From positions 1 through 64,000 of the forward strand of contig NZ_JACOEA010000008.1 of the NCBI RefSeq assembly GCF_014281125.1: DNA of 64,000 nt, read 5' to 3'. The first letter of the stretch is position 1, and each line of letters starts with the position of its first letter. The DNA is from Lawsonibacter celer. GTDB taxonomy: Bacteria > Bacillota > Clostridia > Oscillospirales > Oscillospiraceae. A program made the translations under genes and the position numbers. This document shows positions 1-8,946 of the stretch, piece after piece. The notes beneath the pieces are model-generated. The model was not told the origin of the DNA and did no database searches. It saw only the letters and a list, made by a program, of their open reading frames with translations.

Positions 1-356
1 ATGCGCTGGGTCACCGTGCCTGTGGCCAGGCCCGGGTACTCCCGGTTCAGGTTCTTGCCGTCATAGGGGCCCACGTACTGCAGCTTGGCCTGGAACGCGG
101 GCACGTTCACAGGGTGCACAATGATCAGCTGCCCGCTCACGTCCGCCGGCTGCAGGGTCTTGGCCAGGCGGATCGACGCCTCCACGCCGGGATACTCCCC
201 GCCGTGGGTCCCGCCCGTGATCACCACCGTCTTCCCCTCGTTCACGCCGTTGATCAGCGTGATCGGCATCTTTACAGGCGTACCCTCTACCTCCAGGTAT
301 CCCTGCACCTTACTCCCCACAGCGGCACTCAGGGAGCCAACCTTCAGATCTGCCAT
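1..356 (-). CDS. AstE/AspA-like zinc deacylase, partial (3' end beyond window)
   Basis: About 118 N-terminal residues are visible. They contain TGGTHGGEYPG, the HxxE zinc-binding motif of the succinylglutamate desuccinylase/aspartoacylase branch of M14 carboxypeptidases, followed by IIVHPVNVPAF and KNLNREYPG, both typical of that branch. Family members hydrolyse an N-acyl amino acid or a small amide in the cytoplasm. The ATG at 356 is preceded by AGGAGG at 365-370. It is the last gene seen in the opp-asd-lysC-DUF885-creatininase series, but a terminator-like hairpin lies just upstream of its ribosome site. The substrate cannot be told from this fragment; the context suggests it acts on the imported compound. 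Confidence 0.8.
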   Translation of the reverse strand, partial: MADLKVGSLSAAVGSKVQGYLEVEGTPVKMPITLINGVNEGKTVVITGGTHGGEYPGVEASIRLAKTLQPADVSGQLIIVHPVNVPAFQAKLQYVGPYDGKNLNREYPGLATGTVTQR

Positions 357-370
357 TTTATTTACCTCCT

Positions 371-409
371 GAAATAAAAACGCGCGCCCCTGCCTGACAG
401 GGGCGCGCG
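371..409 (-). terminator. Terminator-like hairpin between creatininase and AstE-like genes
   Basis: A perfect 12-bp stem (arms 381-392 and 398-409, loop CCTGA) is followed on the minus strand by TTTTTATTTC and then directly by the AGGAGG of the next gene. There is no room for a promoter between hairpin and gene, so it may act as an attenuator rather than an absolute stop. Confidence 0.8.
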
Positions 410-481
410 CCGTTTATGGTACAATGCTGCGGCACGCGCCCCGGATAGACGCCATGCGCATCCGGACCGTACAATCCGCAA

Positions 482-1291
482 TTAGACGACGGGATCGAAG
501 TGGACCTTCTCGAACTCGGGCAGGAACTCGGCCAGATACTCCATGACCACCTTGGTCATATCCTCGGCCATCTTGGGATCCACGCCTTCCATCCACTGGC
601 CGTGGTCGCCGTCGGGATAGAGGGAGGGCTCCAGCATGGCGCCGATGTCGCTGACATCCTTCACGCGCAGCTGGAAGTGGACCGGCATCACGCCCTTGAA
701 CATGATCTCGTTCATATCGCCCATGATGAGCTTGTCGGTCAGGTTCTTGTTAGTGGGGCGGATGGCGTCGTTGGGGTCACAGGTCTCGGGACGGTAGGCC
801 AGCACGAAGGCGGTCTCGGAGGCGTCGCCGTGGCCGATGAGCTTCCACTCGTCCTTGATATGGCCGATCATCTCAAACCACATATAGGTAGCGGCCACAA
901 TACCGCGCTGACGCAGGGCATAGGCCACACGGCCCAGGGGGGCGGCGTTGCCGCCGTGGGTGTTGAAGAACAGAATATGGTCAATGCCGTAACCGATCAG
1001 CTTCTCGCAGATCTCGCTGACCACGTGCATCAGAGTGTCATAGGTCAGTGACAGAGTGCCGGGGAAGTCACTGTGATAGTCGGCAAAACCGATGGGCAGA
1101 ACGGGGGTGATGATGGCGTTGTAATCCACGTTCACCATGGCGTCGGAAAAATACTGGGCGGTGAAGAAATCGGTGCCCAGGGGCAGATGGGGACCATGCT
1201 GCTCCGTGGAGCCCAGGGGGATGATGGCGGTCTTGCACTTGGAGAAGGCCTCCTGAGCCTTGGCCCAGGTCATGTTTTCCAGAAGATACAT
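482..1291 (-). CDS. Creatininase-family amidohydrolase
   Basis: 269 residues, the normal length for the creatininase/creatinine amidohydrolase family. The metal-binding signature is intact: GSTEQHGPHLPLGTD near residue 27 (Glu, His, Asp ligands), NTHGGN near 110 and GHGDASET near 153. Members hydrolyse cyclic or linear amides such as creatinine, or act in cofactor and formamidopyrimidine breakdown, so the family does not fix the substrate. Start ATG at 1291 has AAGGAG about 9 nt upstream. It lies 41 bp after the DUF885 gene and is followed by a strong terminator-like hairpin. With its neighbours it is best read as a hydrolytic step after uptake by the Opp importer. Confidence 0.85.
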   Translation of the reverse strand: MYLLENMTWAKAQEAFSKCKTAIIPLGSTEQHGPHLPLGTDFFTAQYFSDAMVNVDYNAIITPVLPIGFADYHSDFPGTLSLTYDTLMHVVSEICEKLIGYGIDHILFFNTHGGNAAPLGRVAYALRQRGIVAATYMWFEMIGHIKDEWKLIGHGDASETAFVLAYRPETCDPNDAIRPTNKNLTDKLIMGDMNEIMFKGVMPVHFQLRVKDVSDIGAMLEPSLYPDGDHGQWMEGVDPKMAEDMTKVVMEYLAEFLPEFEKVHFDPVV

Positions 1292-1332
1292 GATAAAACA
1301 CTCCTTACATTTTTTAATTTGTGCTGTATCGA

Positions 1333-2577
1333 TCAGATCCCTTGGAAGGGGTCAAAATCGCTCTTGCCGGTGGCCTCACGCACGGCCTTGATGAGGGTGC
1401 TGTTGGTCTGAGGGATATCGTAGATGATGTGGAAGTACTCCTCCCGACGCTCCTTGGGGAAGGCCTCATAGCCAGCCTGGATGATCCAGCGGCCATAGTA
1501 ATAGCAGGGGTAGTAAATCGCCTTGTAGCGGTTGGAGAAGTAGCGGAAGGTGTTGTTGGCCTCAATCTCAGAATACCAGCCGGTGGAGAGCATGTACTCG
1601 ATGACCTTCTCCTTGCTCCAGCCCTCTGCGTTGTAGTAGTAGTTGGCGTTGGTCTGGTACATCCGCTGCAGGTCCATGATGTCCTTGGCCACCATGATCT
1701 CTTCCTTCTCCTGGGCCGTGATCTCGGGGGTGTCCTCCCGGGGGTCGTCCCAGCCCAGGAAGTGGATCGCCACCTCGGGCGCGCCCTCAAACAGGCAGTT
1801 GATGGGGGAGTTGATCAGCACGTAGGCCGCCTCCATGGGCAGCTTGCCCTCCCGGTACAGGTAGTCCCAAAGAGTGTAGTAGGTGTGGTGTCCGGGGTAG
1901 CCCTCATGGGTGAGGATACAGGCGAAGGTGGGCACATTCCAGGGCCGGTCAATGTTGAAGGTCAGGCGGCCCTGGTAGTCGCCAATATACTCCGACAGGC
2001 CGCTCCAGTACACCCCCTGGATGGGGTTGACCGAGTCGATGCCCTCACCCTCGGGCAGCTTGCGCACCCGCTTGGAGGCATAGATGCGGCTCTTGTCCAG
2101 GAACCGCTCAGCAGTGGCAATCACCTGGTCGGCAGGGATGCGCTTGTCATCCTGCCACTTGGCAATCTTCTCATAGGGGGTGCCGGTGTAACCCCACTCG
2201 GTCAGCTTGGCGTCAATGCGCTGGGCCAGGCGGTCAAAGTTCTCCTGGGGGATCTCCTTCAGCTCCACCTCCAGGATGTCCCGCACGGCGTCCTTGTAGT
2301 TGTAGTTCTCGTCGCCCATATAGCGGGCCAGGGTGCCGAAAGACTTCAGCATGGCGCGCAGATAGTCTCCGGGGTGACCGGGCAGATCGGTAATCTTGGC
2401 CTGTACCTGCTCCACCGCAGCCAAGACTTCCTCCAGGCTGTTCAAGGTGGGCTGGGTATGGCTGTAGTTGGCGGTCATGGGCTCGTCGCTGCTCATGCCG
2501 TCGGCCAGCTTGCTCAGGCTGGCCGCAATGTCCACAATTGTCCTTGCGGTCTCCGGATCAGTCCAATACATTGTCAT
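1333..2577 (-). CDS. DUF885-type putative metallopeptidase, short form
   Basis: 414 residues. The recognisable signature is LTHEGYPGHHTYY near residue 224, an HExxxHH-like metal site typical of DUF885 proteins, followed by an acidic and aromatic C-terminal half (LINSPINCLFEGAPE). DUF885 members are usually 550-600 residues, so this one is short at the N-terminus; no coding sequence in frame upstream explains the difference, since lysC ends only 54 bp away. No signal peptide is seen, so it should be cytoplasmic. Being in the opp operon, a role in cleaving imported peptides is likely but unproven. Confidence 0.75.
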   Translation of the reverse strand: MTMYWTDPETARTIVDIAASLSKLADGMSSDEPMTANYSHTQPTLNSLEEVLAAVEQVQAKITDLPGHPGDYLRAMLKSFGTLARYMGDENYNYKDAVRDILEVELKEIPQENFDRLAQRIDAKLTEWGYTGTPYEKIAKWQDDKRIPADQVIATAERFLDKSRIYASKRVRKLPEGEGIDSVNPIQGVYWSGLSEYIGDYQGRLTFNIDRPWNVPTFACILTHEGYPGHHTYYTLWDYLYREGKLPMEAAYVLINSPINCLFEGAPEVAIHFLGWDDPREDTPEITAQEKEEIMVAKDIMDLQRMYQTNANYYYNAEGWSKEKVIEYMLSTGWYSEIEANNTFRYFSNRYKAIYYPCYYYGRWIIQAGYEAFPKERREEYFHIIYDIPQTNSTLIKAVREATGKSDFDPFQGI

Positions 2578-2631
2578 GAAAACGGGTCGCTTCCTTTCCT
2601 ACTAACCCTGACGGGAGTCTTTCCCTCGGGA

Positions 2632-3789
2632 TTACGCTTCCATAAAGACTCGATGCGCCCGGCGCAGGGTCTCTTTTCCGTCGCCCTCCACCCAGACGCT
2701 GCAGCAGCCGGAATTCAGGCGGGCAGCAGCCGGTCCGCTCTCGGCCAGGTCGCACATGCCCGCTTCCACGCCGCTCAGGCGGTCCAGACCGTCGCCGATC
2801 AGGCTGACACGGGTCAGCTCGGCGCGCAGCGCAGGGGTCTCGCCCCGCTCCGCCAGCAGATACTGGAAGCGGCGCACATCCTTGCTGCTTACCACAAAGC
2901 AGGGCTTGCCGCCCGCGCGCACCTCCACCAGCTCCAGCCCGCCCGCCAGGCAGGCCTGGGCCAGCGGGCTGTCCATAGGCGCCTCCACCAGCACCTCTCC
3001 GGACTGGGAGGCCACGCCCACATATTTGGACGCGCTCCCCTCGCCGGCGCAGATGAGCGTCCCCTTCTCCGTGCTGCGCAGGCCGCGGACATACAGGGCC
3101 ATCTCAGGCCGCTGAGCCGCGATCTCCACCGCCCGGGGATGGACCACCTTGGCCCCGTTGTGGGCCATATCGGCGCAGTTCTGGTAGCTGATGCGCTCCA
3201 GCAGACGTGCCTCCGGCACCACCCGGGGGTCGGCGGTCATCACGCCGTTGACGTCGGTGTAAATATCCACCTCGTCCGCCTCCAGGCCCACGCCCAGGAT
3301 GGCGGAGGTGGTGTCGCCGCCGCCGCGGCCAATCATACAGACCTCATTCTTGTCCGCATAGCCCTGGCCGGAGCCCACCAGAGGCAGGCAGCCGTCGGCC
3401 AGCAGCTCCCGCAGACGTGCGGGGTCAAAGCGGACCAGCTCGGCGTCGGTGTATTTGCCGTCAGTATAGATCCCGGCCTGCTGGCCGGAGAGGTAACAGG
3501 CCTTGTGCCCGCCCTTCTGCAGGTGGGCGGCAATGACCGCGCCGGCGATCTGTTCGCCGCAGACCGCGATCAGATCCATCTCCCGCAGGTTCACATTGGG
3601 ATTTTCCGCCAGGGCCAGGTCGATCAGCGTATCGGTGGCATAGGGCTCGCCCCGGCGGCCCATGGCGGAGACCACGGCGGCCACCTGGTGTCCCTGCGCC
3701 AGCGCCTGTTCCATGCGGGCCTGAATCAGATCGCGCTTCTCATAGGAATTGGTGGAAGTGCCGCCGAATTTCTGTACAATAATGCTCAT
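2632..3789 (-). CDS. lysC: Aspartokinase (divergent monofunctional)
   Basis: 385 residues. The kinase domain starts with IVQKFGGTSTNS and has GRGGGDTTSAILG and IYTDVNGVMTADPRVVPEA, the catalytic and nucleotide-binding motifs of aspartokinase; the last ~120 residues fit a pair of ACT-like regulatory repeats. It phosphorylates the beta-carboxylate of aspartate. The ATG at 3789 overlaps the asd stop in an ATGA, so the two are translationally coupled. Linkage to asd gives a complete aspartate to aspartate-semialdehyde module inside an uptake operon, away from lysine or threonine genes. Several positions, such as the GGGDTT and MAHNGAKVVHP stretches, differ from housekeeping LysC, so it may be a dedicated paralogue. 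Confidence 0.88.
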   Translation of the reverse strand: MSIIVQKFGGTSTNSYEKRDLIQARMEQALAQGHQVAAVVSAMGRRGEPYATDTLIDLALAENPNVNLREMDLIAVCGEQIAGAVIAAHLQKGGHKACYLSGQQAGIYTDGKYTDAELVRFDPARLRELLADGCLPLVGSGQGYADKNEVCMIGRGGGDTTSAILGVGLEADEVDIYTDVNGVMTADPRVVPEARLLERISYQNCADMAHNGAKVVHPRAVEIAAQRPEMALYVRGLRSTEKGTLICAGEGSASKYVGVASQSGEVLVEAPMDSPLAQACLAGGLELVEVRAGGKPCFVVSSKDVRRFQYLLAERGETPALRAELTRVSLIGDGLDRLSGVEAGMCDLAESGPAAARLNSGCCSVWVEGDGKETLRRAHRVFMEA

Positions 3790-4808
3790 ACAGCCCCCAT
3801 ATCTTTTGCCACCAGCTCGGCAATCTGCACGGCATTGGTGGCCGCGCCCTTGCGCACTTGGTCGCCGCATACCCACAGCTGCAGGGCGTTGGGGGCGGTG
3901 AAGTCCTCACGGATGCGGCCGGCGAACACCAAGTCCTGGTCAGAGGAGTCCACAGGCATGGGGTAGAGGTTGTTGGCCGGGTCGTCCACCAGCTTCACAC
4001 CGGGGGCGCTGGCCAGCAGCTCCCGGGCCTTCTCCACGGTGAGCTTGCGCTCGGTCTCGATGGTAATGGACTCGGAGTGGCTGCGGAACACGGGCACGCG
4101 CACGCAGGTGCAGTTGACCTGCAGCCCCGGACAGTGGAGAATCTTGCGGCCCTCGTTGAGCATTTTCATCTCCTCGTATGTATAGCCGTTCTCTTGGAAG
4201 GTCTCAATCCGGGGAATGACGTTGAAGGCAATCTGATGCTGGAACACCTTGGACTGGGCGGTCTTGCCGGCCAACACGTCGGCGGCCTGGTCCCGCAGCT
4301 CATTCAGGCCGGCCACGCCAGCGCCGGACACCGCCTGATAGGTGGATACAATGACGCGGCGGATGCCTGCATAGTCATGCAGGGGCTTGAGGGGCACCAT
4401 AGCGATAATAGTGGAGCAGTTGGGGTTGGCAATAATGCCGTTGTGCTTTTTAATGTCCTCCGGGTTGACCTCAGGCACCACCAGAGGCACATCCGGGTAC
4501 ATCCGGTAGGCGCTGGAGTTGTCCACCACGACACTGCCGCTCTTCACGGCAATCGGGCTGAAGCGCAGGCTGACCGCGTTGCCCACCGCCACCAGGGTAA
4601 TGTCGGTATCCGCAAAAGAGTCGTCTGTGGCCTCTTCCACGGTGTAGGTCTGGCCCTGCCACTGGATCTGCTTGCCGGCGTCATTGGCGTCCGCCAGCAG
4701 CTTCAGGGAGCTGACCGGAAAATTCCGCTCCGCCAAGACACGGAGCATCTCGGTCCCTACGGCGCCGGTGGCGCCTAAAATCGTCAAACGAATTCCTTTT
4801 TTATCCAT
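3786..4808 (-). CDS. asd: Aspartate-semialdehyde dehydrogenase
   Basis: 340 residues, full length. GATGAVGTEML at the N-terminus is the NADP-binding loop; NPNCSTI near residue 126 holds the catalytic cysteine; RVPVFRSHSESITIE carries the substrate-binding arginine/histidine region; the C-terminus is also typical. It reduces aspartyl phosphate to aspartate semialdehyde, directly after the kinase encoded next to it. It starts 40 bp after oppF and overlaps lysC by 4 nt, so it is co-transcribed with the importer. Whether it makes semialdehyde for diaminopimelate/threonine or for a special pathway is not shown. Confidence 0.95.
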   Translation of the reverse strand: MDKKGIRLTILGATGAVGTEMLRVLAERNFPVSSLKLLADANDAGKQIQWQGQTYTVEEATDDSFADTDITLVAVGNAVSLRFSPIAVKSGSVVVDNSSAYRMYPDVPLVVPEVNPEDIKKHNGIIANPNCSTIIAMVPLKPLHDYAGIRRVIVSTYQAVSGAGVAGLNELRDQAADVLAGKTAQSKVFQHQIAFNVIPRIETFQENGYTYEEMKMLNEGRKILHCPGLQVNCTCVRVPVFRSHSESITIETERKLTVEKARELLASAPGVKLVDDPANNLYPMPVDSSDQDLVFAGRIREDFTAPNALQLWVCGDQVRKGAATNAVQIAELVAKDMGAV

Positions 4809-4848
4809 TTCTATTCTACCTCCAAGCAGTACAGAAAATCGGAGTAGC

Positions 4849-5877
4849 TTATTTCTGCTCCGGCAGATTCAGCGGATAGTGGCACGCCACCTTGCAGCCG
4901 GGGGCCACCTCCCGCAGTTCGGGCTGCTCCTCCCGGCACTTGTCCGTGGCATAGGGGCACCTGGGGTGGAACCGGCAGCCGGTGGGCAGGTTCAGGGGGC
5001 TGGGCGGCTCGCCCTCGATGGCATAGTCGCGGTTGCGGTTGGTGGCGTCCAGCACAGGCGCCGCCTTCATCAGAATCTGGGTATAGGGGTGGTGAGGCGT
5101 CTCATACAGGTCCTCCGTGGGCGCGTACTCGATCACCTTGCCCAGGTACATGACGGCCACCTGATGGGAGATCAGGCGCACCACGCGCAGGTCGTGGGAG
5201 ATAAAGAGAAACGCCAGGTTCTCCTTGGCCTGAATCTCGGTTAGCAGGTTGAGCACCTGGGCCTGAATGGATACGTCCAGGGCGGAAACCGGCTCATCCG
5301 CCACGATAAAGGACGGATTCACCGCCAGGGCGCGGGCAATACCGATGCGCTGGCGCTGGCCGCCGGAGAATTCGCCGGGGTAGCGGTCGATGGAATTGCG
5401 GTTCATGCCCACCAGGTCCAGCAGGGTATAGATGCGCCGCTCAATGCGCTCCTTCTGGTCCGGGCCCGGCTCAATGATGTTGTGGACCCGCAGGGCCTCC
5501 TCCAGTGTGGCGCGCACGCTCTTGCGGGGATTCAGGGAGGAATAGGGGTCCTGGAAGATCATCTGGAAGTCCCGGCGCTGCTTGCGCAGCTCGGTCCCCT
5601 TCATGTTGGTGACGTCCACGCCGTTGAAGAAGATCTGCCCGCCGTCCGGCTCATACAGGCGCAGCAGGGTGCGGGCCAGGGTAGACTTGCCGCAGCCGGA
5701 CTCGCCCACCAGGCCCAGCGTCTCGCCCTCGCGGATCTCCAGACTCACGCCGTCCACTGCGGTGAGCACCTGGGCCGGCTTTTTGGCGATGGCGTCGGTA
5801 ATGGTCCGCTTGGAGGGGAAGCACTTCTTGAGATCCCGTACCTCCACGACCATTCTTTTTTCCGTGGTCTGTGTCAT
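4849..5877 (-). CDS. oppF: Oligopeptide ABC transporter ATP-binding protein (OppF-like)
   Basis: 342 residues. Walker [13 protein letters not shown], signature SGGQRQRIGIARAL, Walker B FIVADEPVSALD and the C-terminal Cys-containing oligopeptide tail (GCRFHPRCPYATDKC) are present. The tail is typical of OppD/OppF-type subunits. It pairs with OppD as the second ATPase of a dipeptide/oligopeptide importer on the inner face of the membrane. It begins 3 bp after the oppD stop with an AAGAAGGTG ribosome site inside the oppD end, and asd follows after 40 bp. Confidence 0.93.
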   Translation of the reverse strand: MTQTTEKRMVVEVRDLKKCFPSKRTITDAIAKKPAQVLTAVDGVSLEIREGETLGLVGESGCGKSTLARTLLRLYEPDGGQIFFNGVDVTNMKGTELRKQRRDFQMIFQDPYSSLNPRKSVRATLEEALRVHNIIEPGPDQKERIERRIYTLLDLVGMNRNSIDRYPGEFSGGQRQRIGIARALAVNPSFIVADEPVSALDVSIQAQVLNLLTEIQAKENLAFLFISHDLRVVRLISHQVAVMYLGKVIEYAPTEDLYETPHHPYTQILMKAAPVLDATNRNRDYAIEGEPPSPLNLPTGCRFHPRCPYATDKCREEQPELREVAPGCKVACHYPLNLPEQK

Positions 5878-5880
5878 GGC

Positions 5881-6885
5881 TTACACCTTCTTTTCCGAGG
5901 ACTGCAGACCACTGACGCCCTCCAGCTTTTCGGTATAGTGGCAGGCCACCTCGTGCCCATTGCCCAGCTTGCGCATCTCGGGGCGCACCTTGGTGCACAG
6001 CTCCCCCTTGAATTTGCAGCGGGGCGCAAAGGGGCATCCCTCCGGCATGTTGTTCAGGTCGGGGGGCATTCCCTCAATGGACTCCAGCTTTTTGCTGCCC
6101 TCCAGTCCGGTAGGGATTGAGCGGATCAGTCCATACGTATAGGGGTGCCGGGGCGCGGTAAGAAGGGTATTGGTGTCCGCCTTCTCCACGATATGCCCGG
6201 CATACATAACGGCCACATAGTCGCACATCTGGGCCACCACGCCCAGATCGTGGGTGATGAGAATAATGCTCATGCCCAGCTGGGTTTTCAGCTTGCCCAG
6301 CAGCTTGATAATCTGGTCCTGGATGGTCACATCCAGAGCGGTGGTGGGTTCGTCCGCCAGAAGCACCTTTGGCTCCGCCGCCAGGGCGATGGCAATCATG
6401 GCTCGCTGGCGCATACCGCCGGAGTACTGATGGATATACTCGTCCAGACGGGTTTCCGGCGTGGGAATGCCCACCAGCTTGAGCAGCTCAATGGCGCGGT
6501 CGTGCTTTTGCTGCTTGGTCAGGTTCTTGTCCTTCAGGTTCTCAAAAATCTGCTCCTTAATCTTGAGCACCGGGTTCAGGGAGGTCATGGGCTCTTGGAA
6601 GATCATCCCGATTTCGGAGCCGCGGATCTTCCGCAGCTCCGCTGGGGGCATGTCCAGGATGTTCTGCCCCTTGTAGATAACCTCGCCGCCCACGGTCCTT
6701 CCGGGCTTGTGGATCAGCTGCAGAATCGAGCGGCAGGTGGCGCTCTTGCCGCAGCCGGACTCACCCACCAAGCCAAAGGTCTCGCCGGGCATCACCGAGA
6801 AGGAGACGCCGTCCACCGCTTTGGCGGTGCTGTCTTTGGTAATAAAATAGGTTTTTAAATCCTTGACCTCTAAAATAGGTTCCAC
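5881..6885 (-). CDS. oppD: Oligopeptide ABC transporter ATP-binding protein (OppD-like)
   Basis: 334 residues from the GTG at 6885, which is chosen because AGGAGG lies 9 nt upstream; a longer reading into oppC lacks a ribosome site. Walker [13 protein letters not shown], signature [16 protein letters not shown], Walker [13 protein letters not shown] and the tail [15 protein letters not shown] identify the OppD type. It powers import together with OppF. It sits between oppC and oppF with gaps of 19 and 3 bp. Confidence 0.93.
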   Translation of the reverse strand: MEPILEVKDLKTYFITKDSTAKAVDGVSFSVMPGETFGLVGESGCGKSATCRSILQLIHKPGRTVGGEVIYKGQNILDMPPAELRKIRGSEIGMIFQEPMTSLNPVLKIKEQIFENLKDKNLTKQQKHDRAIELLKLVGIPTPETRLDEYIHQYSGGMRQRAMIAIALAAEPKVLLADEPTTALDVTIQDQIIKLLGKLKTQLGMSIILITHDLGVVAQMCDYVAVMYAGHIVEKADTNTLLTAPRHPYTYGLIRSIPTGLEGSKKLESIEGMPPDLNNMPEGCPFAPRCKFKGELCTKVRPEMRKLGNGHEVACHYTEKLEGVSGLQSSEKKV

Positions 6886-6904
6886 GAGGCTTCTCCTCCT
6901 TTCC

Positions 6905-7801
6905 TTAACGGCTCTTGGCGCGCAGCACGTCGGAGATACCGTCTCCGAAGAGGCTGAAGCCGACGCCGGCGATACAGATCGCCACACCGGGCAGGGTGCA
7001 CATCCACCAGGCCTGGGTCATAAAGGGTCGGCCAGTGGAGATCAAGGCGCCCCATTCCGGGGTGGGGGGCTCAACACCCAGGCCCAGGAAGCTCATGGAG
7101 GCGCCGGTCAGCATGCACATCACAATGTCGGCAGCGGCGAAGGTAATGGCGGAATTGACTACGTTGGGCAGAATATGCCCCAGGATAATGCGGATCTCGC
7201 TGTAGCCCAAGACCTTGGCGGCCATAACATACTCGCTGTGCTTGGCAATCATGACCTCACTTCGCACCAATCGGGCGTAATCTCGCCAAGCCACCAGCCA
7301 GATGGCAATAAACATATTCATCAATCCGGACCCTAAAATGGCCACAATGACGATAACCATCAAGATAAAGGGGAAAGCCATGACCACGTCCAGGATCCGC
7401 ATGAGGATGGTGTCGATCCAGCCGCCGTAATAGCCGGCGATCAGTCCGATGATGCTGCCCACAATCAGGGGTACGATCATGGCGAAGATGCCCATGGCCA
7501 CGTCAATGCGGGTACCCCACACCACACGGGAGAAAATGTCACGGCCGTAGTTGTCCGTCCCGAAGAGATGCTCCGCACTGGGGGCCAGCATGATAGCGTC
7601 CGGGTTACTGGTATTTGGCTCATAGGGTGCGATAAACTGGGGGAAAAATGCGAAGATCAGAACGATCACGATAATGACCAGACCGATGTTAAGGGACATG
7701 CTGTACTGCCAGAAGTGCTTCTTCTTTTTGATGTGGTGCGCTTCTTCTCCGCGGCTGGCTTCGGTCTGCTCGAAGACGGAGGTATTGTCCTTCTGTTCCA
7801 T
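6905..7801 (-). CDS. oppC: Oligopeptide ABC transporter permease (OppC-like)
   Basis: 298 residues from the ATG at 7801 (MEQKDNT...), preferred over an ATG six codons upstream because AAAGGAGAGGG immediately precedes it. A charged N-terminus is followed by a first membrane helix near residue 40 and about six in all; the HLFGTDNYGRDIFSRV stretch and the EAA loop region (AAKVLGYSEIRIILGHILPN) are typical of DppC/OppC permeases. It forms the membrane channel with OppB. Confidence 0.92.
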   Translation of the reverse strand: MEQKDNTSVFEQTEASRGEEAHHIKKKKHFWQYSMSLNIGLVIIVIVLIFAFFPQFIAPYEPNTSNPDAIMLAPSAEHLFGTDNYGRDIFSRVVWGTRIDVAMGIFAMIVPLIVGSIIGLIAGYYGGWIDTILMRILDVVMAFPFILMVIVIVAILGSGLMNMFIAIWLVAWRDYARLVRSEVMIAKHSEYVMAAKVLGYSEIRIILGHILPNVVNSAITFAAADIVMCMLTGASMSFLGLGVEPPTPEWGALISTGRPFMTQAWWMCTLPGVAICIAGVGFSLFGDGISDVLRAKSR

Positions 7802-7815
7802 ATCTCCCTCTCCTT

Positions 7816-8757
7816 TCACTCGAGTCTGACGCGGGGATCCAGCATGGAGTACGCCACGTCTGTAATCAGGTTAACAATCAGTACGATCAGTGCCAGCATG
7901 AGCACCACCGTCTGCACCACGGCGTAGTCGCGGGCGAAGATGGAGTCTACCAGCAGTTTGCCCAGGCCGGGCAGGGAAAACACCGTCTCAATCACGATGG
8001 AGCCGCCCAGCATATTGGCAATACGCAGGGAGAGCAGCGTGACGGTGGAAATCATAGAGTTTCGGATAATGTGACGGTTTTTGATGCGCTTTTCCGTCAG
8101 GCCCTTGCTGCGGGCAAAGTCCACATAATCGCTGTTGACCACGTCGATGACGTTGCTGCGCAGGTTGCGGATGGTCAGCGCGGATGTGGTCAGCGCGCCG
8201 GTAAGGCCCGGCAGGATCAGGGAATGGGCGTGCTCCAAAAAGGTGTCTCCCCAGCCGCCCACCGGAAACCAGTGCAGCTTGAGGCCAAAGAGCAGCAGGA
8301 ACAGCGTACCGACCCAGAATTGGGGCAGAGAGATCACAATCAGCGCGCCGGTCTTAATGCCGCTGTCCAAGGGAGTGCCGTGCTTGCTGCCCGCCAGATA
8401 TCCTAGTGGGAAGCTGAGCAGCAGCACAAAGATCGTTGTGGAAATTACCAATCCCACCGTCACCATAATCTTTGGTTGAATCAACTCCAGAACTGGGCGT
8501 GCATAGGTGATGGAATCGCCGAAGTCCAGTGTGACGATCTGCTTCAAAAACAGGCCGTATTGGACGATCAACGGCTCATTAAGGCCCATTTTCTCTTCCA
8601 GGATGGCAATCTTCTCCGGCGTTGCCTTATCGCCCAGCATAATCTCCGCCGGGCTGCCAGGAATCAGGCGAATCATCAGGAAGATCAGAATTGTCACACA
8701 GAAAAGCACCGGGATCATATGTAGGAGTCGCTTTAAAATGTAATTGAATTGTCTCAT
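7816..8757 (-). CDS. oppB: Oligopeptide ABC transporter permease (OppB-like)
   Basis: 313 residues with six predicted membrane helices; the N-terminus MRQFNYILKRLLHMIPVLF and the helix VTILIFLMIRLIPGSPAEIML are characteristic of DppB/OppB permeases, as is the EAA loop (DFARSKGLTEKRIKNRHIIRN). It partners OppC. The gene is separated from oppA by 189 bp that carries two inverted repeats, which probably set different mRNA levels for the binding protein and the membrane parts. Confidence 0.93.
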   Translation of the reverse strand: MRQFNYILKRLLHMIPVLFCVTILIFLMIRLIPGSPAEIMLGDKATPEKIAILEEKMGLNEPLIVQYGLFLKQIVTLDFGDSITYARPVLELIQPKIMVTVGLVISTTIFVLLLSFPLGYLAGSKHGTPLDSGIKTGALIVISLPQFWVGTLFLLLFGLKLHWFPVGGWGDTFLEHAHSLILPGLTGALTTSALTIRNLRSNVIDVVNSDYVDFARSKGLTEKRIKNRHIIRNSMISTVTLLSLRIANMLGGSIVIETVFSLPGLGKLLVDSIFARDYAVVQTVVLMLALIVLIVNLITDVAYSMLDPRVRLE

Positions 8758-8810
8758 TTGATCATTACCTGCCTTTGTCTTGGGCGGGGTTATTCCTTAC
8801 TGACCCCCCA

Positions 8811-8884
8811 GGGTGCATCTGAAAAGTCCGGGGCCCGCCGGGCCGATCGCCTGTCTGCGGCGCCAGAACCTTTCAGACACACCC
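8811..8884. repeat. Imperfect inverted repeat element between oppA and oppB
   Basis: Arms GGGTGCATCTGAAA (8811-8824) and TTTCAGACACACCC (8871-8884) match as an inverted repeat with two mismatches and enclose a GC-rich core with smaller palindromes. The shape is that of a short REP- or MITE-like element; copies elsewhere cannot be checked here. Confidence 0.5.
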
Positions 8885-8916
8885 TACAGGCGGGCAAACC
8901 TGCCCGCCTGTAGGGT
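8881..8916 (-). other. Perfect stem-loop after oppA (mRNA processing/stability or partial terminator)
   Basis: A 16-bp perfect stem (8881-8896 and 8901-8916) with a 4-nt loop lies just after the oppA stop. No T-run follows on the minus strand, so it resembles the intercistronic stem-loops that protect binding-protein mRNA rather than a simple terminator. Confidence 0.6.
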
Positions 8917-8946
8917 CGTCATTACAAAGTGGACTCTGCAGTCCGA

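Noticed and set aside
1321..3966. Very long open frame on the plus strand across creatininase, DUF885 and lysC
   Set aside because: It is antisense to three well supported genes; low-complexity His/Gly/Leu composition and no ribosome site. GC-rich third positions create such shadows throughout the window.
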